64,000 bases of DNA from Nematopogon swammerdamellus (taxonomy: Eukaryota > Arthropoda > Insecta > Lepidoptera > Adelidae), in the NCBI GenBank assembly GCA_946902875.1, contig OX336354.1, positions 9,893,247 to 9,957,246 of the forward strand. Reading direction: 5' to 3'. The number at the start of each line of letters is the position of its first letter. Position 1 is the stretch's first letter. The notes beneath the pieces were generated by a model that was not told where the DNA came from, did no database searches, and worked only from the letters and a program-made list of their open reading frames with translations. Position numbers and translations under genes: made by a program. Shown here in pieces: positions 33,285 through 42,321 of the stretch.

Positions 33285-33545
33285 GGGCGGGGGCCGGGGG
33301 ACCCTGATCGGACACCGGGCTACCCGTGGTGGAGACCGGGGGACCTGAGCCGGGAACCGAGGACCCAGGCCGGGGACCGGGGGATCTGAATGAATAGGGT
33401 GACCCAGGGCCTGGAACTTGGCGATTCGCGGGGCAGGGAATCAGGAAACCCGGGCGGGTTACCCGTGGCGACCCGGGTTCGGGACCGGTGGAGGCGGGAC
33501 GGAGGACCCTGGGATCCGGGGCGAGGACCAAGTCAGGGACCCAGT
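33285..33545. repeat. GC-rich, G-run-rich degenerate repeat
   Basis: The plus strand is a series of imperfect GGGACCGGGGGACC-like phrases (GGGGGCCGGGGGACCC, GGAGACCGGGGGACCTGAGC, GGCCGGGGACCGGGGGATC, GACCCGGGTTCGGGACCGG). The minus-strand frame through it (33115-33531) is Pro/Gly/Ser-rich purely because of this composition. The unit length is irregular. The many runs of three or more G could form G-quadruplexes. It contrasts sharply with the AT-rich surroundings. Confidence 0.65.
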
Positions 33546-33622
33546 TTTATAATTTTTTGTAATATTTAAATATCATGGAGTGAGGAGTCGTAGACTGACG
33601 TATTAATCGAAAGTCCAGTACA

Positions 33623-33804
33623 CTTATCACGAGATTTAACCTACACCGCGTACTACGCTACGCCGTGTTCTCCGCAACATTTTGTATGGAGAAACGGAGC
33701 AGCGCTTCTAGTGATAGATTAGCTAACTTCGTCTCTCCTTACAAAATAATGCGGAGAACACGGGCGTAGCGTAGTACGCGGTGTAGGTTAAATCTCGTGA
33801 TAAG
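33623..33804. mobile_element. Long inverted-repeat hairpin, about 70-bp arms
   Basis: CTTATCACGAGATTTAACC..TACACCGCGTACTACGCTACG and CCGTGTTCTCCGCA on the left (33623 to about 33692) are mirrored by TGCGGAGAACACGGGCGTAGCGTAG..GGTTAAATCTCGTGATAAG ending at 33804. The arms differ at only a few positions and enclose about 45 bp. No coding content. It is probably a MITE. Confidence 0.75.
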
Positions 33805-33904
33805 GGTACAGTTTACCTCGTAACGCAACAGTGCACGCATCACGAAACAATCGTTACTCAGGCGCATGGCTTATCAAGCTGTCCGCTATAACTCTGACGG
33901 CTTT

Positions 33905-33990
33905 TGATTAGTGCTGGATCAGGCGGAGGCGGGGCGGCAGGGCGGCACGGCGGCGGCGCCCGCGCATTTACGGCCGCGCGTGAGAGAAGG
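33905..33990. other. Short GC/CpG-rich patch
   Basis: GGCGGAGGCGGGGCGGCAGGGCGGCACGGCGGCGGCGCCCGCGC and GGCCGCGCGTGAG in AT-rich DNA. It has repeated GGCGG (Sp1-like) motifs, but no transcript evidence and no adjacent exon that I can support. Confidence 0.35.
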
Positions 33991-34254
33991 TGCCCTACGT
34001 TACGCGTTTAATACCAATGGTAATAGTAGTCAGTGGTTGATAGCCGTAGTTTTTTTTATTTTTAAATATCTAATATTTAATCATAATATAATAATGTAAA
34101 TGAGCTGTTGGGAAAACAATGAACATTTTTAACAGAAAAGGTTTTTGGTCTTCCGGCCCCACGGCCCAGCTCAAATAAGCGTGATTATATATAGCATTGC
34201 AGAAATACGTCGCATTACATAGGTATACGTATAATACATAATTAATTAAAACCG

Positions 34255-34312
34255 ATCCGTTGTCTCTGCCTACCCCACCGGGAAACGGGCGTGACGCTAT
34301 GTATGTATGTAA
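34255..34312 (+). mobile_element. LINE-M 3' end
   Basis: CCGTTGTCTCTGCCTACCCCACCGGGAAACGGGCGTGACGCTATGTATGTATGTA equals the region after the LINE-M stop codon at 54.1 kb and 46.95 kb. Only the terminal 58 bp were inserted. Confidence 0.7.
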
Positions 34313-34505
34313 TTAAAACAATACCCACAGATAAATAGGTTGAGTCATTGTAGAGTTATAACTTATGAGCGATCATACACACATACATAACACACATACA
34401 CATACAGAAGGCAAACGTTGTATTTTATAATATACAGAAAAGGAATAGGAATGGATAAGCGAAGGCATGAGTATTAGAACCAAAAAATATGTTCAAGGAC
34501 ACATG

Positions 34506-34567
34506 GGTTTTGAACCTCCTACCTCCCGCATGTGGCCGGTTTCTTAACGGCTGAGCTACGAGTAGCT
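34506..34567 (-). repeat. tRNA-like segment (SINE head or pseudogene)
   Basis: On the minus strand: CTCGTAGCTCAGCCGTTAAG (box A-like), CCGGCCACATGCGGGAGGTA and GGAGGTTCAAAACCC (box B-like). It does not fold into a full cloverleaf with matched acceptor ends, so I do not call a tRNA gene. Confidence 0.4.
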
Positions 34568-34607
34568 TTCCAGTATTTAGCGCGTTACATTATCTCAACA
34601 TCATCTC

Positions 34608-34730
34608 CCTTTCGAGTGCAGCCAGCAATCGAAAGGGAAGTCTCCGGTATGGCACCTTTTCGCAGATGATACTCGTATATTGGCTGATCGGAGCACGTGA
34701 TTTGGCCCCTATTAATGCCGGCTTCCTAGG
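34608..34730 (+). mobile_element. SINE-C tail
   Basis: CCAGCAATCGAAAGGGAAGTC, TCCGGTATGGCACC, TATTGGCTGATCGGAGCACGTG, TTTGGCCCCTATTAATGCCGGCTTC match the 3' section of the SINE-C copy at 55.34-55.50 kb. Confidence 0.65.
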
Positions 34731-34735
34731 TATAA

Positions 34736-35164
34736 TCTGAAATTTTCACATTGATCTCTAATCCTATATCGTTATAAATTTCCACATTCTGAGTTTAAAA
34801 CCATATCTTATGCTTCGCCTATACGTTCTTTATGCAGCCCGACAGCAATGGCTTTATTTAAGTCCATTCATTTGATTTACCAAGTAAGGAATACAACTTT
34901 ATCCTATTTGCCAGGCGGTTCATAGGCCACGGCGCAATATGATCAACGGAATAAGACGCGAAATGAACCCGTCATACCACGAGATCGGAGTCCGAGATTC
35001 AGCCAACGCGCGCCGAGCTGAGGTCAACACTCACAAATAATTACAGTTTGCACCTCTTGGCTTGTGGCGATATTTTACTAGGAACGTGGCGTGTTCGTTC
35101 ATGCACCGAAGTATATGTTTATTGAATAGTCTTTTTAGCTGAATATGATGTAGGGCGTAGGGTA
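34736..35164. other. Intergenic, nothing recognised
   Basis: No coding region or known family. Confidence 0.4.
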
Positions 35165-35395
35165 GCGGCGGGTGGCTGAGTGGTCTGGGCGTCAGTATCT
35201 AGTGCGAAAGGTTCGAGGTTCGAATGCGGTCGGCGCCGGCGTGTACCAATGATTTTTTTCTGATAAAAAAAATGTACGTGCATATCTACACCTTCACCGT
35301 TCGGAGCCGGTGTAAAACTGTAGGTCCCTTCCCCTGCCCCTTACTAGGTGGTAGGCTCAAATTAGCCGAATGGGTTGGCTAAACTAGCGCTTTAC
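35165..35395 (+). mobile_element. SINE-C with tRNA-like head
   Basis: The head GCGGCGGGTGGCTGAGTGGTC has a box A-like TGGCTGAGTGGTC, and GGTTCGAGGTTCGAATGCGG supplies box B. GTACCAATGATTTTTTTC follows, then GTACGTGCATATCTACACC, TGTAAAACTGTAGGTCCC, CCTTACTAGGTGGTAGG and CTCAAATTAGCC. The AAAACTGTAGGTCCC..GGTGGTAGG part is shared with SINE-A, so the two families have related central domains but different heads and tails. Confidence 0.75.
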
Positions 35396-35928
35396 CCATA
35401 TTTGACCGCATAATTTGATTCCGATAATTCGTTCAGGCGTTCAGAGTAAAAAAAATTACTTCGAATATAATGAGCTGAAAACTAAAACGTGATCCAGTTT
35501 GATTTATAATCAAAGTAACAGTTGTATATGCACTCAAAAGGTCGCTCTGTACTGTAATATGGATGTGACAATGTGACACTCATTTAAACAGGCGTGAAAT
35601 GCCAACGTGTAAAGTGACCCTATTCCCACCGGGCTCACGCACCGCAAACGCAACGGCTAATAGCGGCCATCAGGCAAAGCTGCGTTGCGAATCAGTTCCC
35701 GACTTCTCAGCAATAATTTAAATCAATAGCAACCCCGAGATAATAGATCAACGTGTAAATATGGAATAACTAGCTGCGCCTGCGACTCCGCCCGCGTTAT
35801 AATCTAACTCGCTCTATGGCGTGATAATTATATTATATACTTATATACTTATATTTTTTTATATGTTAGTACTAAGCATGTACTCTCTTTTTATATTTCT
35901 TGATTAGGTAAATGAAAAGCTGAAAATG
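35396..35928. other. Intergenic, nothing recognised
   Basis: AT-rich except near 35640-35700. No coding frame above noise. Confidence 0.4.
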
Positions 35929-36100
35929 TATATTTCCCCCCAAGTACAGTCTCGGGTCCTTCAAGAGGGGCGTGAATGGGCAGCTGTCAGGCCGGCATGG
36001 CATTCGCAACCCCCGCGTACGACCGAATGTCCATGGGCGTCGTTAGAAACCTTATGGGTGGTTCGGCGCCATAATATGTCGCGCTGTCAATAAAAAAAAA
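35929..36100 (+). mobile_element. LINE-D tail with A-run
   Basis: TATTTCCCCCCAAGTACAGTC, TCGGGTCCTTCAAGAGGGGCG, GTCAGGCCGGCATGGCATTCG, GACCGAATGTCCATGGGCG, then ATGTCGCGCTGTCAATAAAAAAAAA. The coding part corresponds to FPPKYSLGSFKRGVNG through NVHGRR. The poly(A) start is at 36090. Confidence 0.85.
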
Positions 36101-36214
36101 ATTGATAAAAGTAGATAAAAATATAGCATAAGATTAAATTGAATCGTGCAAGTTGAATGAACGCAGGGAGAAGATGCAAGCAGCTGTTCGAAAATTTAGA
36201 GATAATACGTCATC

Positions 36215-36288
36215 GACCCGGCGGCGGAATTGGTAACGCGCTGGCGGGTCAAGCCGGAGTTCCAGGTTCACACCCTGGTCGGAACGTT
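36215..36288 (+). repeat. tRNA-like segment with perfect T-stem
   Basis: GGCGGCGGAATTGGTAACGCG resembles a D-arm/box A, and CCAGG TTCACAC CCTGG (36262-36278) is a perfect 5-bp T-stem with a 7-nt loop. The loop lacks the conserved A58, and I could not pair acceptor strands. It is more likely a tRNA-derived repeat or pseudogene than a functional tRNA. Confidence 0.35.
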
Positions 36289-36436
36289 AAAAATAACGTA
36301 AGTCATTTTCAGTTTTGCATTTATTGATTTTGTTTAAAACAATAATTACTTTCCATGGGTCCTACTTTAACGCGAGTGATGCTGGAAGCTATATTATAAC
36401 GACAGTTACCTATAAGTATTAAGTAAGGAAGATTTA

Positions 36437-36811
36437 TCAGCCCCGATAGCTCAGTGTTGCAGACAGTCGACTGTCGCTATTGATGGTTAAGCAACGCTGG
36501 GCCGGTCAGTATTTGGATGGGTGACCGCTCGACCGTTGGAGGCTGACCGTGGTTCGGATTCCACGTAAAACTGTAGGCCCCTTCCCTTCTTACCTTACCA
36601 GGTGGTAGGGTTCAACCCGCCCGGGTTGGTACCACCGCACTGAATGGAACGTCAGTCCAAACAGCTATGTAAATAGTTTTCCGTCCAGTTCAGTGTAGCC
36701 GGCACGACTGAAGGAAAGCACTGACATGGCATCTAGTTCACCCTGTGTTATGGGCTGACATCACGGATGCTGTAGGTGATGTAGCCAAGCGTGTCAGTTT
36801 CCATAAAAAAA
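36437..36811 (+). mobile_element. SINE-A, full length
   Basis: TCAGCCCCGATAGCTCAGTG, GACAGTCGACTGTCGCTATT, GGTTAAGCAACGCTGGGCCGG, TCAGTATTTGGATGGGTGACC, GCTCGACCGTTGGAGGCTGACC, TTCGGATTCCACGTAAAACTG, GGTGGTAGGGTTCAACCCGC, GGTACCACCGCACTGAATGG, GTAGCCGGCACGACTGAAGG, GGTGATGTAGCCAAGCGTG and CCATAAAAAAA. It is the best reference copy together with 55669-56052. The AAGCAACG..TTGGATGGGTGACCG block aligns to the internal promoter region of 5S rRNA. Confidence 0.9.
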
Positions 36812-37642
36812 GACTGCACTATAAGTGTGCACTTAACTTCCCTAAAATAATACAGTATTTCACAAAAATCGGTGGAATTCCTAGGGCAATGAGAGAGTCT
36901 CTGGCGAAAGATGAACTCACGCGAAACAGAAGCGTAAGAACGATCGTGGAAATGAGGCGAGAAAGAATAGAATTTCACGCGGAATAAATTAAAAAACCGT
37001 TAAAAAGTTGCAAGCAGACAAACAAACGAACAAACAGGAATAGAGACAAAGGTATGATCAGACAGGCAAAGGAACAGACAAACTGGAAAACATTCTGATA
37101 ACTGTAAATAACGTCTCGGTATAGGTTATTTGAAACAACAGAAAAAAATGTTTTTAAGAACATTACAGAAAATCCTGCCTTTACGGATGTATTATTAGTA
37201 TTGAAGTGTGTCGGGTTGCAAGGGCGACGGTTGGTTTAGTGGCAACACGTAGCCGGGCTGGGTCGGTGGCAATATATCTAGCGGAGAAAACGGGGGTGCG
37301 AAGGAGGTAGTGGTTACGGAGGGGGGAGGCAACAACGTGCGTGTGCGCAGACCGAAGTGTGTGAGAGAGGAATGGAGTGAGCTAAATTGTGAATAAAGTC
37401 CTGTGAATGAGTTTTAAGCTTTTCAATGGTACAAAGTAAACTTATGGTGCTATCGGTCTGCCTGTCACATGGCCTATCGAGCGGTATAGAAATGTCTTGA
37501 AAATCGGTGAAAAAATTCCTCAGATATAGGGTACACAATGTTTTGTTCCCTGCTGATAGTGCAGGAGTCGGCGACTGTTTATCTGCTACAATCTTCGAGA
37601 AAAAAATTCTCCAGCGGCAATTAAACCCGCATATATATTAAT
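36812..37642. other. Intergenic, nothing firmly recognised
   Basis: A plus-strand frame continues out of the SINE tail to 36987 (NFPKIIQYFTKIGGIPRAMR) and its upstream part is only SINE. A G-rich stretch at 37200-37345 (GGGCTGGGTCGGTGGC, GGAGGGGGGAGGC) has no assigned role. Confidence 0.35.
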
Positions 37643-38169
37643 TCAGCTTTCTGAATTTTCAAAGAATCGAAGCTCCCTTGATCTTCGACAATCAAGCAAC
37701 ATGTCTGAAGGGGAGTCTGCCTTGGGACAAAGCATGGACTGTAAGTATTGATGAATGAAATAATGAGGTGAGTGAATTTTATGAATGAGATGCGACCGAA
37801 CGATAGAGGGCCACGTACCTGGTTCTCCGCGGGTGGCTGCTGGATGCGTGCGGGACAGCTCTTCACCAGGATCCTGGGCTTACACTCATGAAGACCGACA
37901 CGCACTTGATTACCCGATGGAGAAGCGGTGATGATCGGCTCGACGGCGGCGGCGGTAGCGGCAGCGAAATCGTTAGTTAAAATGTTCGAAAGAAAAAGAT
38001 GAATGGGTAACGACGAATGCTTTGATGACAATGCGCTCTGCCTCGAGCGCGTAGAAAACCGCGCCCACGGATTGCGGGTAGTCACCACTAATTCGTCGGT
38101 CGCAGAAAACTGGTTTGAAATTACAAATATAAAGGCGGTGTCCACTACGCCTTTCTGAACAATGTCCAT
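37643..38169 (-). CDS. Candidate two-exon gene, unknown product (weak)
   Basis: The longest open frame of the window lies here (182 codons as read). It is better read as two exons. Exon 1 runs from ATG 38169 to CAG at 37819, followed by a good donor (CAG|GTACGT). After an 80-bp intron, an acceptor TTACAG|TCC (37739/37738) opens exon 2, which ends at TGA 37643. The spliced product would be 148 aa: an Ala-rich middle, then GNQVRVGLHECKPRILVKSC, PARIQQPPAENQ, and SMLCPKADSPSDMLLDCRRS. The intron is not a multiple of three, yet exon 2 stays open. A shifted frame in 5' exon 1 (37973-38188) is equally plausible, so the true 5' end is uncertain. No domain is recognised. The acceptor also reads as a donor (ACT|GTAAGT) on the other strand. 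Confidence 0.3.
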
Positions 38170-38430
38170 GAGCTGTTTTTTTTAACATAACTGTTTGGGA
38201 ATTACAATATGAATCTATACAAAATACCTGCTAGCCGTTACAATACACTAAATTGTTTTTATTTACGTAACTATGTTGCCACTTTCGCCTGAAAATGAAA
38301 GCCTCGTCCATCTTATACAGCCTTCTGCTCGACAATATGGCGTTATTGAAATGCAAGGCGAAGCAACAATTTGTTGCTTGCGATCAGATGCGGCGTCGCA
38401 ACTCGCCATCACTTCCCACATTATTTATAC

Positions 38431-38487
38431 TCCGTGCGTACACGGCCTTAGCGTGCTGGTGTCCGTGCGTACACGGCTTTAGCGTGC
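38431..38487. repeat. 31-bp tandem duplication
   Basis: TCCGTGCGTACACGGCCTTAGCGTGC at 38431 is repeated at 38462 with one change (C to T). The core CCGTGCGTACACGG is itself nearly palindromic. It lies in a GC-richer stretch (38275-38525) where two plus frames are open. Confidence 0.85.
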
Positions 38488-39607
38488 GCTTACCGATACA
38501 GATCGGTAATTTGCGCTGTCTGTGCAGATTTTGAAGATTTATTATCGTTTGCATGATTAATTTCGCGATATTCTTATCTTACACAGTATCATTCCTGTAC
38601 CATGCGCCGAAAATATTTCCTTTTATAAGTAGGTACATAAAATGCACTTAGATTCGTCAGAATAAGTTTTAAGCAAAAAATTTGCCATCATCCAAAGCAC
38701 ACAACATGTAACGCTACCTAGACCTATACAAAATGTGCAGAATAATTAAAATAATGTGTTATCAAAAGAATATGTAATAAATAACAATTGTCAAAAAATG
38801 TCTGACAATTTAAATGAAAATGAAAATTAAGTTAATTTAGTTATACTTAGTACAAATATAAATTAAAATTAGGACAAAAATTACAAGAATATTCAAAATT
38901 AAAATAAAACCAGAGTAATGAATCGTTTATTTTCTAAAGAACACATGTCCAAAAATGCAAATTTACAGGAGACACAAAAAAGTGTTTTCAAGTTTATCTA
39001 AAGGTATAAATGAAAATATATTTTCTTCTTAAGAAAGTAAATGTCGATTGCCTTAAAATACAATATTGTTGAAAACTATATTATTTGCAGATTTTTTAAT
39101 ATATTTTTTTAAATTTTTGGACATGTGATGTTTGGATAGTTATATCGGACAAATGTTGTATGGATAATAAAAATGATCACATTACATTAAGCCGGTCTTG
39201 TTCTACAGCACGAGCAGCATGTTCTTCGTCCATTTTTCAATGCAGTTAGGTTAGCTGTCCCATTGACAGCTGGCATTTGCGTTCCATTTAACTATCTAAA
39301 GTGCAGATGTCCCGGATATGTGCTCTGTTGTTTGTAAACTAAAACTTGGTGGCAATTTAATTTAATACTTCTATATGGGACTTGTGCACTTTGGTTCAAC
39401 AAAACGATGCGTCTGGCTCAAGAAATATGTTGCCATAATAAAAAAATATATTTATTTGTGGATATGTAAATTTAAAAAAAGATTGTTCTTTGGTAAATAA
39501 GTGATTCTGTTAATGACTAGAAAAACTAGACAAATTTATCACAGTTAGTGTACGATTATTCACTGTTAATGTAGCCTTCGAGTTGTTTCAGTGCATTTAC
39601 CTCGAAG
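38488..39607. other. AT-rich intergenic, nothing recognised
   Basis: No genes or family matches. Confidence 0.45.
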
Positions 39608-39752
39608 CACACTACACACTGATTATTCTGCTTAACCCCCCCCCCCCCCCCCCCCGATTTTCGAAATACGATGCATGATTTAATACATAAATACATACCG
39701 ACAATCTGGGGGAGCAGAGTAATCGGTGTTGTGCTGCAAGTACTCTTTTTTT
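39608..39752 (-). mobile_element. Rep-B 3' fragment, inverted pair, with a C20 run
   Basis: At 39684-39745 the minus strand matches the Rep-B end (reverse complement of ACATACCGACAATCTGGGGG, GCAGAGTAATCGGTGTTGTGCTGCAAGTAC). At 39608-39635 the plus strand has a decayed CACACTGATTATTCTGCTTAACC, the same segment in opposite orientation. Between them is a run of 20 C (39636-39655). The result is an imperfect inverted repeat around a homopolymer. Confidence 0.65.
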
Positions 39753-40746
39753 TAATGCAATAATATTCAACAACATTTCATTTAATTTCCATTTCAATTC
39801 ACAAAGACAACCGAACCAAATGTTCCGTTGCTCAGGTTTATGTCATTGCGTTTAGAAATTTAATTAAATACCTATACGATTGTAAATGAATCCATGACTA
39901 CTCATTTAACCTGTTACGGAATAAGTCACGCATACTAACTTCGTATAGGAGTTATACTTACATAGTAATTAATAATTATATCCACGGGATAGTTCATAAA
40001 GGCACACGATATAATGAAATCCACAGTTCAAAGTTGCCGTAATAAAGTATAGAATCATAGAAATCGAAGCATAGAAATGTCATTGTTTATCCTAAATTGC
40101 ATCTTTCCGAACATTATATTCTAATAAACACAATTTGCATCACACTGCTGTTTGATATTGATGCGTTAGTCCATAAGTGTGAAGGAAATATTTGTTTTAT
40201 TATTAAATTTTTTGGGTTTTTATAGAATTTTTTATATTAATATATCGAACATATATTTCAAAACACGCATTCTAATCTAATCAACATCTAATCTAGTCGG
40301 CATTAGTTAAATATGTAAAAATTATAGATAGCTACTTAATTAAGTAATTAAGTACCTATCTAGAATTTTTTTACATTTAATTAAACTGACGATGACAAAG
40401 TCGGAATATACTCGTATTAGTTTAGAATGTGTGTTTTGTAACATATATTTAAAATATCCGTAAGTGATAGAAATAGGTAGATTTGTAATTTAGTTTTGGA
40501 ACGTTCCACAGTGTATAATTAATTTTCACCTGCCCCTTCTATCATTTTGAATTCTTCACTCAGCGTAAAGCATAGAAACGTGAGCTGCGTATCGTGAAAT
40601 CGAGCTACAAATTCAATGTAAATAGCTCAATTAGTACATACCGAACTGTGCTGATCCGTGACGCCAATAAACCCTAGTCGAGCTATACCTACTGATTATG
40701 CAAATAAAATTATTAACACAAATACGAGGCACGTGAGCGAAAAACT
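39753..40746. other. AT-rich intergenic, nothing recognised
   Basis: The palindromic TTAATTAAGTAATTAAGTA at 40345 and other AT-rich symmetric words are expected by composition. Confidence 0.45.
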
Positions 40747-40870
40747 ATTTGCATTTAATGGCGCCCTGGCCAATCAGAGGCGAGAGGCGCGCCGCCATTG
40801 GCTAGAGGTTGACGAATAAAAACCGGCCATTTGGAAAACAATAGAGCATAAAATTCTCACGTCATTTTGT
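40747..40870 (+). promoter_or_regulatory. Promoter-like cluster: octamer, paired CCAAT boxes, TATA-like
   Basis: ATTTGCAT octamer (40747-40754), CCAATCAG (40770-40777), the inverted CCAAT as ATTGG (40797-40801) separated by GGCGAGAGGCGCGCCG, and AATAAAAA (40815-40822). A CRE-like half-site ACGTCA follows at 40860. Octamer plus CCAAT plus TATA is the arrangement of some histone and other polymerase II promoters, but no coding exon is evident downstream. It could also drive a non-coding RNA or be coincidence. Confidence 0.3.
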
Positions 40871-41059
40871 CTGACAGCTTGCGTTGCGTTACCAATTACT
40901 GAATAATTAATTGCACTACGTACACTAACTAATATCATTACCTACTAGTACGTAGTAACTAGCATCTCATTCTGTGCTAATATTTACATCTCCGTGTGAC
41001 ATCATCAGACATCCGTTACGGGGAGCCCCCGTAAAATCTTAAAGTAAAATAAATTCATC

Positions 41060-41248
41060 AAGCAGCAAGTAAGGCTAGAAAACCCACCTCCTGCATGACT
41101 CGGTGGAAGTACCGTGCCAAAGTGAGAGGCGGCCAGCCTGTCGCCCTTTAGCACGGCATCTTGTCCTTATCCCTTAGTCGTCTTTTACGACATGCATGGG
41201 GAGAGATGCAGGGGGGCTATTATTTTTAAGTACCGGCCACACACGGTA
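41060..41248 (-). mobile_element. Rep-B 5' part
   Basis: Minus strand: TACCGTGTGTGGCCGGTACTT, ATAGCCCCCCTGCATCTCTCC, ACGACTAAGGGATAAGGACA, GATGCCGTGCTAAAGGGCGAC, CACTTTGGCACGGTACTTCC, ACCGAGTCATGCAGGAGGTGG, TTACTTGCTGCTT. It lacks the hairpin and the 3' end, so it is truncated on the 3' side. Confidence 0.8.
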
Positions 41249-41389
41249 CTATTTTATAGTATTATCGCAATATTTTATAGTATTTGGAACGGGCAGGCAC
41301 TAGGTCTCAAATAGTGCTATAGAGTAGAGTAGACTTGGGCACGCACGCACCATCCTGCCACCCGTGGCGAGCCACACTCGCTCGCTAGT

Positions 41390-41460
41390 GGCGGAGTTCG
41401 AACCCGGGACGCCGCCGCCGTACGTAATGCCGGCCCTGTGTTCGTTAACCACGCGTTCAC
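41390..41460 (-). repeat. tRNA-like segment
   Basis: On the minus strand: GAACGCGTGGTTAACGAAC (box A-like), GGCCGGCATTACGTACGGCG and TCCCGGGTTCGAACTCC, a good box B with T-stem. The acceptor ends do not pair. It is probably the head of a tRNA-derived SINE. Confidence 0.45.
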
Positions 41461-41642
41461 ATTGGCTCGCGAATTTGCGAGGAAGCTTTATAGGTTTTAG
41501 CTTTGGGTCAGTGGAGTCTTTTCCATAAGGGCACATGGGGCACGAGCCCAGAGCCACCAGCTCGATTACACCGAAAGAGAGGAGATGAGCTCAATCTTTA
41601 GTGTATTTCAGTAAGAATTGCCTACAGCTTTTCAAAATTTTA

Positions 41643-41803
41643 ATCATCTGTCCACCTGGCCCCCCGGCTAGGTGGACAGATGACCTAAAAAAGGTAATCG
41701 GCAGTGGATGGATGAGAAGAGCGGAAGACCGCGTGTGGTGGTGTGCCTTGGGAGAGGCCTATGTCCAGCAGTGGACCGATACAGGCTGATGATGATGATG
41801 ATG
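41643..41803 (+). mobile_element. LINE-J tail with 5' inversion and (GAT)n
   Basis: From 41661 the frame reads PPARWTDDLKKVIGSGWMRR, AEDRVWWCALGEAYVQQWTD, TG and TGA (41787-41789), then GATGATGATGATGA. Just upstream, CATCTGTCCACCT (41645-41657) is the exact inverse of AGGTGGACAGATG (41670-41682), so a short piece of the element's own sequence sits inverted at the 5' junction. That is the usual mark of target-primed reverse transcription with twin priming. Confidence 0.8.
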
Positions 41804-41880
41804 AATCTACTGGGGATTGCCCTGATGTCTCAAACTTCAATAATTCGTATTGTTTACTAAAACTAAAATAATATTATTAA

Positions 41881-42068
41881 AAAAAACCCCCGACTCTTAA
41901 AAAGTCAAAAATAATTTCCGTTTACTTACTTAAAGGAGTCGGTAGACCGCTAAGTGAATTCCCGCGCAACTTTTGAGTCTTTATATTTAATTTACTTAGC
42001 GGTCCCCCGACTCCTTTAAGTAAGTAAACGGAAATTATTTTTGACTTTTTAAGAGTCGGGGGTTTTTT
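41881..42068. mobile_element. Perfect 62-bp inverted repeat
   Basis: The left arm 41881-41942 (starts AAAAAACCCCCGACTC, ends AAAGGAGTCGG) is the exact reverse complement of 42007-42068. The weaker pairing GACCGCTAAGT / ACTTAGCGGTC extends the stem inward, leaving a loop of about 35 bp (GAATTCCCGCGCAACTTTTG). The terminal GTCGGGGGTT is also found at 42352, at the end of the neighbouring CA-repeat element. No coding content. Confidence 0.9.
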
Positions 42069-42099
42069 AAATTTGTAATTTAACTTTTATTTGAAGCTT

Positions 42100-42280
42100 T
42101 TTAAAAAAAACCGCATGCAAATCGGTCCACTTTTTAAGATAATTATTTTTTTTATTACTTAATTACTTTATTACTTGATTAAAAACATAGCTAAGAACCA
42201 TCCCGATTAAACAAGCTTCCTAATAAAAAAAACCGCATCCAAATCGGTCCATCCGTTTGGGAGCTACGATGCCACAGACA

Positions 42281-42321
<41 letters not shown>

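Noticed and set aside
33115..33531. 138-codon minus-strand Pro/Gly/Ser-rich open frame
   Set aside because: It exists because of the G-run-rich degenerate repeat at 33285-33545 and the 3' end of Rep-B; no domain and no start context.
36215..36288. Functional tRNA gene
   Set aside because: Perfect T-stem, but the T-loop lacks A58 and the acceptor arms do not pair. The same holds for 34506, 41390, 62699 and 62933.
36437..36560. Functional 5S rRNA gene
   Set aside because: Only the internal promoter-like part resembles 5S rRNA. It is followed by a SINE body, and the 5' third and terminal stem are absent.
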